Assembly: GCA_963575745.1 (NCBI GenBank)
Contig: CAUYUJ010014762.1
Span: 214,793-278,792, forward strand
Source of the DNA: Prorocentrum cordatum
Taxonomy: Eukaryota > Sar > Dinophyceae > Prorocentrales > Prorocentraceae
DNA: 64,000 bases
Direction: 5' to 3'
The notes beneath the pieces were generated by a model. It saw nothing but the letters and a program-made list of their open reading frames with translations. It had not been told where the DNA came from and did not search any database. Positions within the stretch are counted from its first letter, which is position 1. Every line of letters begins with the position of its first letter. Position numbers and translations under genes: made by a program. Shown here one piece after another: positions 19,601 to 29,265 of the stretch.

Positions 19601-20930
19601 ACGGATCGAAGCAGAAGCATTGCAAGCACGCGCCAGACCTGGCAGCGGCGGAAGCCTGAGCCCAGACTCCTGGCAGCTTGTGAAGTGGTGGCCTCTGCTG
19701 ATGGTGAGCGCGGCGATCCGTGCGAGGCGAGGGCCGTCGTCGCGCATTCTCTCGCCCAGAAGTTGGAGCAGAACGGCATCGCTAACGATCAGCCCAAGAA
19801 GCCCCCCGTCGACCATGGTCGCGCCTGCGCCGCGGCAGAAGGTGCCCATGTACGCTTGGCAGGGCGATGAAGGCAAGCCAGACCCGAAACAAGCTAGGGT
19901 CACCATCGGCATCGGCGCGGCATCAACGCCAGAGCTTGCCGAGTCTCTGGAAAAAAGGCGTGACCCGAGGACGCGGGGGGGGCCATGCCGCGTGGCATCG
20001 AGGGCCGTCGCGATGCTGCTCGTCGGGCCGCACGCTTCCCGATGGCAGGGGTTGGAAGCACAGCCGCGGGCGCAGCGGGCAAGTGAAACGATGGCGGAGC
20101 ACGGCGGCGGGCGCAGCGGCAGGGGGGTGGAAGCACGGGGAGGCGGCCTCGCGGCCGCGGCGCAGCGGGTAAGTGAAATCCGAGCAGGAATCTCAAACAT
20201 GGACGGCGACTTCGATCCCGTCGACGGCGACGGCGACGGGCTCCGCGAGGGCAGCGAGCGGGGCGCAGACGAAGTCAGCAGCGGCACTGCAGACCTGGCG
20301 CTCGGACGAGACAGGAACGGCATAGACGGCCCGCGCAGGCGCATGCAGAACGAAGGGCTTCGGTTACGTTGTCAGGGCAACATGCAGTTGACATTCCGGC
20401 GTGGCCCCCAACGCGGCGGCCCCCGGCGTGGAGTTCGGGCGCGCGCAGGACTCTGCCTGCCAGGACTGGGTCGCCGAACTATTCCAGGGCGCGCCCCCCA
20501 GCGCGGCGGCCCCTGGCATGGGCGGCGAATTCGGCGGAACATCCTGGTCAGAGCGACGGGGCGGGTGCTCTTCGCGCCTGGGTCTATAATGCGTCGCGGA
20601 GTTCCGCTGGAATGGCGTCCGAAGCGACCTGCCCATGAAGCACCCCTGCCAGGCCAAGGCGGCGGGCGGCCGCGCGCCGCGCGCAAGATGGCGCGGCGAA
20701 GCCGGCGCGGAGAAAGGCGCGCCTAGACCCGGCAGCGCCCTCGGGCCGAGTGGGCGCAAGTGGAGGAGTCCGCGCCGTCGCGAAGCCGGGGGGGGGCGCT
20801 CGCTAAGCGCAGTTGTTTCAGCCGCGAGTGCCACGGGGCTGTAAGCGAAATTCAGCCGAGGCGCTGGAAAGAAAAACTGCGCGGAGGAGTCGCAGTGAGA
20901 AGCGCTTGCCCGCGCAACAGCAAGGGCCCA
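19601..20930. other. GC-rich sequence with short internal repeats, no intact gene
   Basis: Contains a diverged direct repeat (GGTTGGAAGCAC...CAGCGGGCAAGTGAAA at about 20050 and 20125) and another at 20400-20530 (GCGGCGGCCCCCGGCGTGG / GCGGCGGCCCCTGGCATGG). Possibly the decayed middle of the retroelement flanking it. Confidence 0.3.
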
Positions 20931-21290
20931 ACAGACGGTGACTGGGTGTCGCTGCATGCCCTCGCGAAGGTGGCGAGGAAGCTGCAGAGGCCATTCATCG
21001 CGGGCGGGGACTTCTCAACGCGCGCGCCGGCGAGCTCGAGATGTCAGGCATCCTCGGAGCGCCGCGGGCCGAGGAGATCGCGGCGGCATGGCCCGCGCGC
21101 GGCGACGCCGCCGACGGCCCAGCGTCGGGCGACTGGCTCATTCCGTCAGGATTGGGCATCCGGGCGGAGTGGATCCACGCGAGCTCGATCAGAGGCCGCA
21201 GACCAGGAGCGATGGTTCTCACGAACGCATCGATCGCGGAGACGGCGACGGACCACAGCGCCCGAGGAGTGTTCCAGCGCGAAAGCCATT
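20930..21290 (+). pseudogene. Decayed endonuclease/exonuclease/phosphatase (EEP) fragment
   Basis: One frame reads WVSLHALAKVARKLQRPFIAGGDF, the hydrophobic strand plus GGDF that matches the (G)GDFN motif of LINE-type EEP domains. The next part, GELEMSGILGAPRAEEIAAAWP, is in another frame, so at least one frameshift separates them. No complete domain remains. This, with 18969-19600, suggests an old LINE copy of about 3 kb ending near 22.3 kb. Confidence 0.45.
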
Positions 21291-22494
21291 CGAATCAGGG
21301 GGGCGAGCCAAGACATATTGGGAGACGGCGCGCGCGCGTCTACGCGAGTACGGATGCATGGAGAAGGCGCCAGCGCAGGGGCTCGCGGATTGGGGCTTGG
21401 GGCTCTGGGGCTCCGGCGCCAGCTCTAGAGGGGTGGGGGGCGAGTTGACGGCGAAATATCCCATCTGGGACGAAAGGGGCGACCCGGCGCAGAGGGCGAG
21501 GGCGCGAGCCGAAGTTTTCGCGGGTCCACCCGCGCCGCAAGACCGACGCTGCAGCGGCCCAAGCCTCGCAGGAAGCGAGGCAGGCACTGCGGTCAACGGA
21601 CAGACTAGGAGACCTCAGCAAGGCGCTCGAGAAGTGCACGACGGGCCACTGGATAGCAGCGGCGAGGATCTAGCAGGTGCTCGGGATCTAGACAGGATCA
21701 CTCAAGACCACTGCAGACTGGCAGTTCCTCGAGATGCACTGGAGATGGATCCGCTAGCGCGGCGCCGGCGACGTCCAGATGCCGGCTGGTGAAGCGAAGA
21801 ATGTCGATATGAGGATCACTGGCTCCGTCGAAGCCACGAGCAGCAAGACGTTTGCGCGCCGAGAGGGGCACGGGCGATGGAGCGGGACTAGCACGCAGAT
21901 GGACGAGAGGCCCCAACGGCACCGATGACGGGGTTTCCTCAAGTGGAGTTGCCGCGAACACCCAGGATGCAGCGGACAAGTTCTGCAAGGGATGGTTTCG
22001 GCAAGTTCGGGGCGTGAGCGATCCAGGGCCAGCTGCGGGATGGAACATGGATCTCGCGTCCGAGATGGAACAGTCCACGTCGATGCAGTTGAGAAAGGCG
22101 AACAGGGGCTTCAAGCCGAACGCCGCACTGGGCTGGGCAGGATCAAGTTCATCAGGAAGCGCGGAGCGAATGCTGGCAAGGCGGGCAGGATGGGCCAACA
22201 GCCGACCATGGCACGCGGTTCCATCGTGCTGGGCAGGAGTTGTTCGCAGCTACTGAACATACGGGCAGCGGTTGGAGCTAGCATGTTCACGGACACGGCA
22301 CAGAGATCGGCGACGTGATCTTTCACGCTCGCGAAGAAGGGGTACGATCCAACGAACTTGGTCAGCATTATGCCGCTAACCGCGTGGACCACAGCTGTGT
22401 GGACGGGAATGATACCGATCAGGGCGCTGCAAAGCGCGCCAGACAAAGCCAAGAGCGTCCAGGCAACCAGATTACACCCTGGGGCACCAATAGT

Positions 22495-22565
22495 TTGCCT
22501 CCTCCACCTCGTCGTCCTCCTCCTCCTTCTCCTTCTCCTTCTGCTCCTCCTATTCCTCCCTCTCT
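22495..22565. repeat. CTC/CTT microsatellite
   Basis: Short pyrimidine tract. The LINE at 44.3-50.6 kb is likewise followed by a CTC tract. Confidence 0.8.
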
Positions 22566-22846
22566 GACGGAGCCAGGGCAGGCGCCACCAGTTACAGATC
22601 AATCCCGTGGACGACGCGTCTGCACCCATGGCCTTCTGGGACGGGGGGGCCTCCGGGGACCTCATCCACTCCGTCGCCCCGATTGGACAAGACTAGGTAC
22701 GCGGGTGAGTCAGGATGGTGCCCTTGTGCGTTCCAGGGATCCGCCTTGCACCAGGTGCTGACACCTGGGCGTCGTGGGGAAAGCGGGCGTTTTCGCTCCG
22801 ATTTCGGGTTTCGGAACCCTCACATGTTGTTCATGCTTGAGATACG

Positions 22847-24622
22847 TTGCAGAAATATGGAGTCGAGATTCTTCTTGATCGTGGTGTTTTCGCGACGCTG
22901 TGTAGACCACGACGTAGGCAAAACCTCGGGGCTTGCCGTGGTCCTTCACCTCCGCCTCGGCGAGTGGAGTCTCTTCTTTACCCTCTCCCCATCGCTGTCC
23001 GTGTTCATTATCATTCTTGCTGGGTCGTGCCGGCCGTGTCCATTTGGGCTCAAACCGCGGCGTGTCGGCGACATCCCTCCTGTCGTCCCAGAAACAAGGA
23101 TAACGTAGTCTACATAAGCAGCAAGCTCGAGAGGGTACACGTGGACCTCGGAACGCTTCTGCCTATCAAGTTGTTCCTTGCTCGACTGCCGCCTGCCCTT
23201 TCTTGCGGGGGGCCTCGCTGCTGGCATGGTGTCCTCGCTGCCCCGCGGCGCGCGCGCCGAGCGCACCGAGTGCATGGCGTGAGCTCTCCACTGGAATGCC
23301 GGAAGCCCGGCCGTGCCCTCGGGCGGTTGCTTCTTCCTCCGGCTTGGCCGCCAAGAGGCGCGAGGGGACGAGGCAGTGGCGCACGGCGCCGCGGTCGTCC
23401 CGCGAGGCGTTTGGGACGCAAGTCAGCCCAAGCCTCTACTCGGGGGCGTCGGCCGACCACTCACCAGTCTTGGCTGGGCCGATCTGGTGCAGTGGATCGG
23501 CCTGGCAATGAGCGGAGAGGTGGTCGGTTGACGTCCCCCGAGCGGTTGTCCAACGACGCATCTCAAGCAAGGGCGAAAGCCAATCCGAGCCTGGTCGTTG
23601 CGACGATTAGCAGATGGGGAAGAGACGGGCAGTGGCAGCAGGCGATTTCGCTGATCCGCGAGGTGATGAAAGTGAAGATGGAGCTGGACGTCTTTACTTA
23701 TAACTCAGGCATCAGCGCGTGCGGGAAAGGCCGACAATGGCAACAGGCCCTGTCGCTGCTCAGGGAGATGTGGGAGGAGATCGTAGAACCAGACATCATC
23801 AGCTTCGGCGCTGGGATCAGCGCGTGCGAGCAAGACGGAAGGTGGAGCGCTGACGGAAGGTGGCGGCAGGCTGTGTCATTACTCAGTGAGATGAGGGATG
23901 CGAACATGGTGCCGAACCAGATTAGCTACAACGCTGGGATCAGCGCGTGCGCGAAAGGCTGGCAGTGGCAGCAGGCTTTGTCGTTATTCAGTGAGATGGA
24001 GGAGGCGAAGTTGGAGCGCGGCGTTATTAGCTTCAATGTTGGGATCTGTGCGTGCGAAACAGGCGGGCAGTGGCAACATGCATTGTGGCTGGTCAGCGGC
24101 GTGCGTGATGCGAAATTGGAGCCCGACGTCTTCACTTACAGAGCAGGGATCAGCTCTTGCGCGAAACATGGTCAGTGGGCGCGGGCTATGTTGCTATTGA
24201 GCGAGATGCGGGATGCTAGTTTGGAGCCTAACGTCATCATCTACAGTGCAGGCATCAGCGCGTGCGCGAGCGAAGGGCAGTGGCATCGGGCGCTGCTGCT
24301 TCTCAGGGAGATGCAAGAGTTGAGGGTGGAGCCGAACGTCACCCCCCTTCTGCCATGCGGGGCCCCGCGTGCGCGAACCAAGTCTGGATTTCGAGCGGCT
24401 TCTCGAAGCCCGGGCAGCGCCGAAGAGAGCCTCCGCAAGCGGCCCCGGGACTTTCCGACACGCTCCCTACAAGTTCCCGGGGCTCCTCCGAATACGCCCG
24501 GATGTACAGTCGGGGCCCTGAAGAAGGAACCCTTTTCGTTGGGGAGGGGCTCCGCGTTCCTTAAGTGTTTCACAGCTTGCCTCAGGCTTTCCTTATGTCT
24601 TCGACAGGAAATCGAAGGTTAA
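22847..24622 (+). CDS. PPR-like repeat protein, array 1 (seven motifs)
   Basis: PPR proteins bind organellar RNA through tandem 35-residue helical hairpins. Good coding evidence begins at about 23560. There are seven motifs with the family signature: Y/F-x-x-G-I-S/C-A-C, then GQWQQAL, LL-S-EM-R, and a final EPN/EPD. Motif 3 carries a six-residue insertion (RWSADG). The frame is open from 22847, but the only in-frame ATG before the array is at 23666, inside it. The true start must lie in an upstream exon, and the Arg/Pro-rich leader may be intron. After the last motif (ends about 24340) the frame runs through a short tail into a MITE at 24505, which supplies the last 40 or so residues and the stop at 24620. 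An alternative is a splice donor before the MITE. Organelle targeting cannot be judged without the true N-terminus. Confidence 0.65.
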   Translation: MQKYGVEILLDRGVFATLCRPRRRQNLGACRGPSPPPRRVESLLYPLPIAVRVHYHSCWVVPAVSIWAQTAACRRHPSCRPRNKDNVVYISSKLERVHVDLGTLLPIKLFLARLPPALSCGGPRCWHGVLAAPRRARRAHRVHGVSSPLECRKPGRALGRLLLPPAWPPRGARGRGSGARRRGRPARRLGRKSAQASTRGRRPTTHQSWLGRSGAVDRPGNERRGGRLTSPERLSNDASQARAKANPSLVVATISRWGRDGQWQQAISLIREVMKVKMELDVFTYNSGISACGKGRQWQQALSLLREMWEEIVEPDIISFGAGISACEQDGRWSADGRWRQAVSLLSEMRDANMVPNQISYNAGISACAKGWQWQQALSLFSEMEEAKLERGVISFNVGICACETGGQWQHALWLVSGVRDAKLEPDVFTYRAGISSCAKHGQWARAMLLLSEMRDASLEPNVIIYSAGISACASEGQWHRALLLLREMQELRVEPNVTPLLPCGAPRARTKSGFRAASRSPGSAEESLRKRPRDFPTRSLQVPGAPPNTPGCTVGALKKEPFSLGRGSAFLKCFTACLRLSLCLRQEIEG

Positions 24623-24684
24623 CTTATGGAAAAAAGGGGCCTCGTTCCTTATTTAGGGTTCCTTAAGTCAACGCCCCGACTGTA
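24505..24684 (+). mobile_element. MITE family TACAGTCGGGGC, copy 3 (complete)
   Basis: 180 bases with perfect 12-base TIRs, inserted at the 3' end of PPR array 1 and providing its stop codon. Its right-hand TA is shared with the next element at 24683. Confidence 0.95.
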
Positions 24685-24894
24685 CGGTCAGGAATTTGGG
24701 CTCAGCGTGTCGCGCCGCCAGTTCTGGCCCTCTGCGCTTCGGCGCGAGGCGCTATCCAGGTCCTGGTCGCCAACGTCCCGAGCCATTCCTGGCCTCCCAC
24801 CCCGCGGAGCGGAGCGACACGCAATCCACTTGCGAGGCATAGCGTGTCGCTGGGGCCGCCGCGGCGACACGCTAGTCAAAAGTTCCTGACCGTA
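24683..24894. mobile_element. Second TA-bounded MITE (TACGGTCAGGAA...TTCCTGACCGTA)
   Basis: 212 bases. Perfect 12-base TIRs TACGGTCAGGAA, and after about nine unmatched bases AGCGTGTCGC pairs with GCGACACGCT, giving a TIR of about 31 bases. It abuts the preceding MITE, sharing the TA. Confidence 0.9.
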
Positions 24895-25037
24895 GGGTCG
24901 GGATAGATCTTTCCAGAGCGTCCCAGAACGCTCTCAGAGCGTCCCAGAGCGCTCTAGAACGGCTGCGGCGCCCGATACGGTGGGGGCGTCCGTTGACGAA
25001 TGTGCCTAGGAGGCTTCAGACTTCGGGGGGTCCTTAT

Positions 25038-25201
25038 CTCTGAGCGTGAATTACCTACCCCGCTTTCGCTTCCAGGCAAAACCAAGCCATACCACGCGCC
25101 TCCTCGTCAAGCGGCCTGACCAGTACAGGCCTCCAATTTGGCATCGTTTGGTATTTCTTGGAAGCGAGGGTGGTCAGAAGCGAGGTAGGTTTTGTTTTCC
25201 C
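25038..25201. mobile_element. Short TIR-like element (CCTACC...GGTAGG), copy 1
   Basis: Left TTACCTACCCCGCTTTCGCTTCC is imperfectly inverted at the right (GGAAGCGAGGG, AAGCGAGGTAGG). A nearly identical copy lies at 37678-37845 (AAACCAAGCCATACCACGCG, CTCGTCAAGCGGCCTGACCA). Confidence 0.8.
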
Positions 25202-25403
25202 CCTATTATCTGATGAGGGCGGTGCTGATATCCTCGGCCAAGCCGGCCAGCAGTTCCCACGACAGCACAGGGCGCTCCAAGGCGGCTCCAGGGAGGCTCC
25301 GCGCAGGGCCTCCGAGAGGCGAAGAGCGCTCGGTTTCCATAGGTGCACTGGCCGAGCATTCGGTGGACTTGAAACCATATCGGGGATGACGTGGTTGGCG
25401 TTT

Positions 25404-25584
25404 CTTAGCGGGCAAAGAACGGTATAAAGTAAACTGTTTCGCTGTCGGGGGCGCCTGTCCCAGGGCGGCTGGCAAGTTTATACCCTTACGGTGGCACCGT
25501 AGGGGTATAAACTTTCCAGCCGCCCAGGGACAGGCGCCCCCGACAGCGAAACAGTTTATTTTATACCGTTCTTCGCCCGCTGAG
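25404..25584. mobile_element. Near-perfect 181-bp palindrome
   Basis: Both arms, about 90 bases each, match with only a handful of mismatches and no spacer beyond the central ACGGTGGCACCGT. Outer ends are AGCGGGCAAAGAACGG and CCGTTCTTCGCCCGCT. A foldback or MITE origin is likely. A transcript would form one long hairpin. Confidence 0.95.
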
Positions 25585-25597
25585 TTTCGGAAGATGA

Positions 25598-25945
25598 ACG
25601 TCGGCCCCACACGTGGCCCCCAAACGGGACCCCCAAAGGCGGCCCTCACACAAAGCTTCCGAAGGTCGCCTCTGCTGCCCCCAGTAAGCGTGACCCCCGA
25701 ACGTCACCCCCACGCGTAGCCCCCAGGCGCCCCCAAACGTGGCCCCCCCCCACACACAGCCCCCAACCATTGTCCTCAAACGCGACCGTCACATGTGCCC
25801 CCGAACCCCGCACGCGGCCCCCAAACATGGCCCCCGGCAGGGCCGCGAACGTTGCCCCCAACCATGACCCCCTGACGAGACCCCCCCGTGGCCCTCAAAC
25901 GAGGCCCCCCAACGTAGCCCCCAACTCTGGCCCCCACGCGTCCAC
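25598..25945. repeat. Degenerate CCCCAAACGTGGCC minisatellite
   Basis: Units of about 14-21 bases (ACGTGGCCCCCAAACG, GCGGCCCCCAAACATGG, AACGTAGCCCCCAAC), too irregular for a single period. Confidence 0.8.
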
Positions 25946-26155
25946 CCCCAACATCGAACTCCTCGCGCACAGGGACACTGAAAGACCGCTCGGGCCCCCT
26001 TACTCTGACTGCGTCTGAAAACCTACGTGTTTCGGCTAATCGCGCCCAGGCCTCGCGCGATTTGCAAAACACTTATTATTACTTTTGACGCTTCCAGCGC
26101 TTCCGACACGTGCGCGTTCGGGACCAACGCCTGGACCTGCGGGCCGCGGATTTTC

Positions 26156-26285
26156 CACGGGTTCGCGCTCGTCACCTACAACGCTGTGGTCGCGGCGTGC
26201 GAGAAGGGTGAGCAATGGCAGCGGGCTCTGGCGCTGCTCCGCGAGCTGCGAGAAGCGAAGCTGGAGCCCGACGGCATCTGCCCTG
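26156..26285 (+). CDS. PPR-like exon fragment, array 2 (single motif)
   Basis: Reads HGFALVTYNAVVAACEKGEQ then WQRALALLRELREAKLEPD: one complete PPR-like motif preceded by the HG[FS]ALV leader also found at 36.42 and 39.79 kb. The frame stays open to 26785, but beyond 26290 it is the CCAAGACG minisatellite. It may be an exon of a larger gene joined to the array at 27.1 kb, or an isolated remnant. Confidence 0.5.
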
Positions 26286-26459
26286 TACATGGCCAGGAGC
26301 GGCGCGTGCCCTCGGCCCGATCTGGCGGGGAGCGGCGCGTGCCAGAAGGGTATGGGCGGAAAAATATGAAAGATCCCGGCCGGCCGGCCGGCCCCGGAAG
26401 GCCTCCCCCCCTCCCCCGCAGCGGGCCCCCTCCGCGCCTCTGGGCGGCCCCCGCGCGCC

Positions 26460-26800
26460 CCGGAGCCCGTGGACGGCCCGAGACGGGCCAAGACGTCCCC
26501 AAGACGGCTTCCAGACACTCGTGGACAGCCCAAGACATCCCCAAGACGCCCCCAAGACGCCCCCAAGACGGCCCCAAGACGGCTCCCAGATGCTCTGAAG
26601 TGTCTCCGGGTGGCCAGACAGCAGGCCGGGAGGCTTCCAAGAGAGCCCAGGGCGACCCCGATGACGGCCCGAGGCGGCGAAAAACATTGCTTCTCCGTCG
26701 GTGTTCCAAGGATTCCAGGTTCTCGCCATTCACCGCTCAGAACGATCCAAGACGGCTCGAGGCCCTCTCAGGCAGGTCCGGATAACATTCAAAGTTCTGC
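26460..26800. repeat. Degenerate CCAAGACGGCCC minisatellite
   Basis: GGCCCAAGACGTCCCCAAGACG, then repeated CCCCAAGACGCCCC and CCAAGACGGC units, decaying to the right. Directly follows PPR fragment 2. Confidence 0.85.
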
Positions 26801-27110
26801 ACGCCAAGGCGCCCAAGAACGAGCGGTGACTGGAGGCAGAGGGCTTCACGGGCTTCAAAAACCCAGGGATGCCCTATCAGCACATCCCAGAGGGTCCAGG
26901 GGAGACGCCTGCGCCGCCGAAGGGCGCCAGACAGTAAGCAGCAACATGGGCGCGTATTCCCTTTGCTGGTGGCTCGCAGATCCAGCGCACCCTTCGCCAC
27001 TGCCGCCCAAGTGAGGAGAGAAAGACCAGAGGCCTCTGGGGAGTGCAGTCACCAACATAATCTGGTCCCAGAGGCGCGCGGAGACGGCGCCGACAAGTAC
27101 GCAGCTCACT

Positions 27111-27794
27111 GTGTTCACTGTGGTCAGCGCGTGCAAGAAGGGCGATCGGTGGGAGCGGGCTCGGGCGCTGCTCAGGGAGATGCGTGGGGCGAATCTGGAG
27201 CCCAACGCCGTCAGCTACAACCCCGGGGCCAGCGCGCACGAGAAAGGCAAGCAATGGCAGCTAGTTTTGGCGCAGTTGAGGGCAATGTGGAAGGCGATGC
27301 TGGAGCCCACCGTGAACAGCTACCTCGCTGGGATCAGCGCGTGCCAGAAGGGCGAGCATCGGCAGCAGGCTCTGGCTCTGCTCAGCGAGATGCGGGAGGC
27401 AAAGCTGGAGCCCAGCGTTATCAGCTACAACGCTGGGACCGACGCGCGCGAGAAGGACGAGCGGTGGAAGCGGGCTCTGGCGCTGCTCAGCGAGATGCGG
27501 GAGGCAGAGCTGGAGCCCAACGTCGTCTCTCCTATGTTGCAGAAGCCCGCGCGTGCGAGAGGGGCCTTGGGCCCAGTGATGGAGAAACTCGGCCAAGCAG
27601 GATCGGGCGCGCCCCTGAGCGATCCTGGGGCGCTCCAAGACGGTCTGGGAGGATCCCAAGAAGGCCGCAAGACGGTCCAAGAGAGGCCCCAGGCAGCCGA
27701 GGAGGATTCGGAGATGGCCGAAGGAGCCCCAAGACGGTCGAAGAGTGCACCAAGACGGCCCAAGTTGGCCTCCAGACGGGCCAAGAAGCCCTAA
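27111..27794 (+). CDS. PPR-like repeat protein, array 3 (four motifs)
   Basis: Four consecutive 35-residue motifs end in EPN, EPT, EPS and EPN (for example SACQKGEHRQQALALLSEMR). The frame opens with VVSACKKGDRWERARALL without a plausible ATG, so the 5' end is probably a splice acceptor. After the last motif (about 27535) the frame stays open to 27794 only through CCAAGACGG minisatellite, so those residues are doubtful. Two Cys-to-Ala/His changes in the SAC positions (SAHEKG, DAREKD) show divergence from arrays 1 and 4. Confidence 0.6.
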   Translation: MFTVVSACKKGDRWERARALLREMRGANLEPNAVSYNPGASAHEKGKQWQLVLAQLRAMWKAMLEPTVNSYLAGISACQKGEHRQQALALLSEMREAKLEPSVISYNAGTDAREKDERWKRALALLSEMREAELEPNVVSPMLQKPARARGALGPVMEKLGQAGSGAPLSDPGALQDGLGGSQEGRKTVQERPQAAEEDSEMAEGAPRRSKSAPRRPKLASRRAKKP

Positions 27795-27870
27795 CAACAC
27801 CAGAGACGATTCAAAAGCCTTAGGAGCGCCCAGACGGCCCCAGGAAGCCTGGGGTGTCCCAAGGGAACCA
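27580..27870. repeat. Degenerate CCAAGACGGCCC minisatellite
   Basis: CCAAGACGGTC, CAAGAAGGCCGCAAGACGG and CCAAGACGGCCCAAG units directly after PPR array 3. Confidence 0.8.
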
Positions 27871-28060
27871 AACAAGCTTCAAAGTCTGCTCCCTAACAAG
27901 GCCTTAAGCTTGTTGCAAGGTAGCCCTGAGTGCAACCCAAGAGGGGACCAAGCGTGCGGCTGCACGTGCGTCGATTCCACTGGGTGAATCATATTCTGGC
28001 CCCACCTCCAGCTTGGCTGTTCCCACCCACCCTCCCACCTCCTCCCTCCTTGACTCCCTT

Positions 28061-28207
28061 CCAGGGGTCGACCTGAACGGGGTTTGGGCGATCTCGTGGG
28101 CCGTTTTCGTTTCGCTTTCGTTTTGCAGCACAGGCGCAGTGAAGGCAAAGAGCGAGGGAAACGAGAGCAGAACGAAGATCAACAGCTCCGTTGAGGTCGA
28201 TCCCTGC
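28061..28207. mobile_element. Introner-family MITE, copy 1
   Basis: 147 bases. CCAGGGGTCGACCTGAACGG at the left and GCAGGGATCGACCTCAACGG as reverse complement of the right agree at 18 of 20 positions. The interior GTTTGGGCGAT, TCGTGGGCCGTT and TTTCGTTTCG matches copies at 54819-54965 and 57314-57461. A pyrimidine tract ending in CAG precedes it. Confidence 0.85.
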
Positions 28208-28330
28208 TTCCTCCTCCCTCCTCGCCTCTCTCTCTCTCTCTTCCTCTCACTCTCTCTCTCTCTCTATCTATATGTCTCTCTCTCTCTCTCTATGTATATC
28301 TGTCTCTCCGTAGGCCGTCGGCTCTCCCGC
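28207..28330. repeat. CT/TCTCTA microsatellite
   Basis: (CTCTCT)n with CTATCTATATG interruptions. Confidence 0.85.
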
Positions 28331-28440
28331 CTCGCTCCTTGGTCCTCGTGGATTGCTCCTCGCCTCTCCCTCTCCCTCTCCTCCTCGATCCCAACTCCTC
28401 GCCCCCTGCTCCTTGACGGTCTGCGGTCGGACCGAGGCAT

Positions 28441-28614
28441 GAGATCGAGGTCGGTGCGGAGAGGGTGCCCTGATGTTCTTCGTGCTTGCTGAATGTTCTT
28501 GTGCATCGCGGGGGAGGGTGCCCTCGACGGTTCTGCAGTTTGGCTGGCGGAGGGCCTCGTGTTCTTGAAGGATGCTCTTCTGTCCTGGGTCCGGCCGTCA
28601 CCCTCGGCTGGCTG
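28441..28614. repeat. Dispersed 175-bp repeat, copy 2
   Basis: Colinear with 9472-9645 over the whole length (see that entry). Confidence 0.7.
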
Positions 28615-28629
28615 CGTTCGCAAGCAGAC

Positions 28630-29045
28630 GTATATTTGGAGGCAGCACCCTACGAGCAGCATGCAGCAGGCAGAGCCGGCAAGCAGCAGCACCCTGCGGC
28701 TACGACCAGCAGCAGCAAGCAGCAGTTGACACCAGCAGTGGCCGCCAGCAATGGCTCCAGGCCATCAGCATCAGCAAGCACCAGCACCATGCAAGAACAG
28801 CACGTCTCGGTGGCCAGAGTCATGCGCAGCACGCAGCCCAAGCATGCAGCAGCACGCAGCAGCAGTCGAGCAACATCAACCAGCACGAAGCAGCAGCACG
28901 CAGCAGCACCGAGACGCAGGAATCCGCAGCACGCACCAGCAAATACCAGCCAACGGCGGCAAGGAACAGCGAGCAGCAGCGAGCAGTTGCAAGCAGTAGC
29001 GAGCAGCACCAAGCAGCAGCAAGAAGGCAGTAACGCGGTAGCGAA
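28630..29045. repeat. CAG/AGCA-rich low-complexity tract
   Basis: Irregular GCAGCAAGCAGCAG units, related in composition to 30440-30620 and 39090-39430. Reads as Gln/Ser/Ala in the open frames. Followed at 29150-29180 by CGCTGCACGCGGGTA, also seen after the 30.6-kb tract. Confidence 0.75.
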
Positions 29046-29265
29046 CGGACGAGAACGCGATGGCGCGAGCACCACAGAGGAGGCGAGCAGGCCACGAGCT
29101 GTCATGCCTCCACGCTGGCAAACATTGCAGGGAGGAGTGCAGGCAAGCAGATCAGTGGTGTTCACCGCTGCACGCGGGTAAGCTTTCGCGGCCGTCGGGA
29201 GGGCTCCCGTCCGATGAAGCCGCTCGCCGTCATCCTCGGGCCCACCCTAACCAATCTTCTACGAC

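Noticed and set aside
19900-20640. Continuous coding gene between the finger region and the EEP fragment
   Set aside because: Open frames on both strands, direct repeats and no recognisable domain; treated as decayed sequence.
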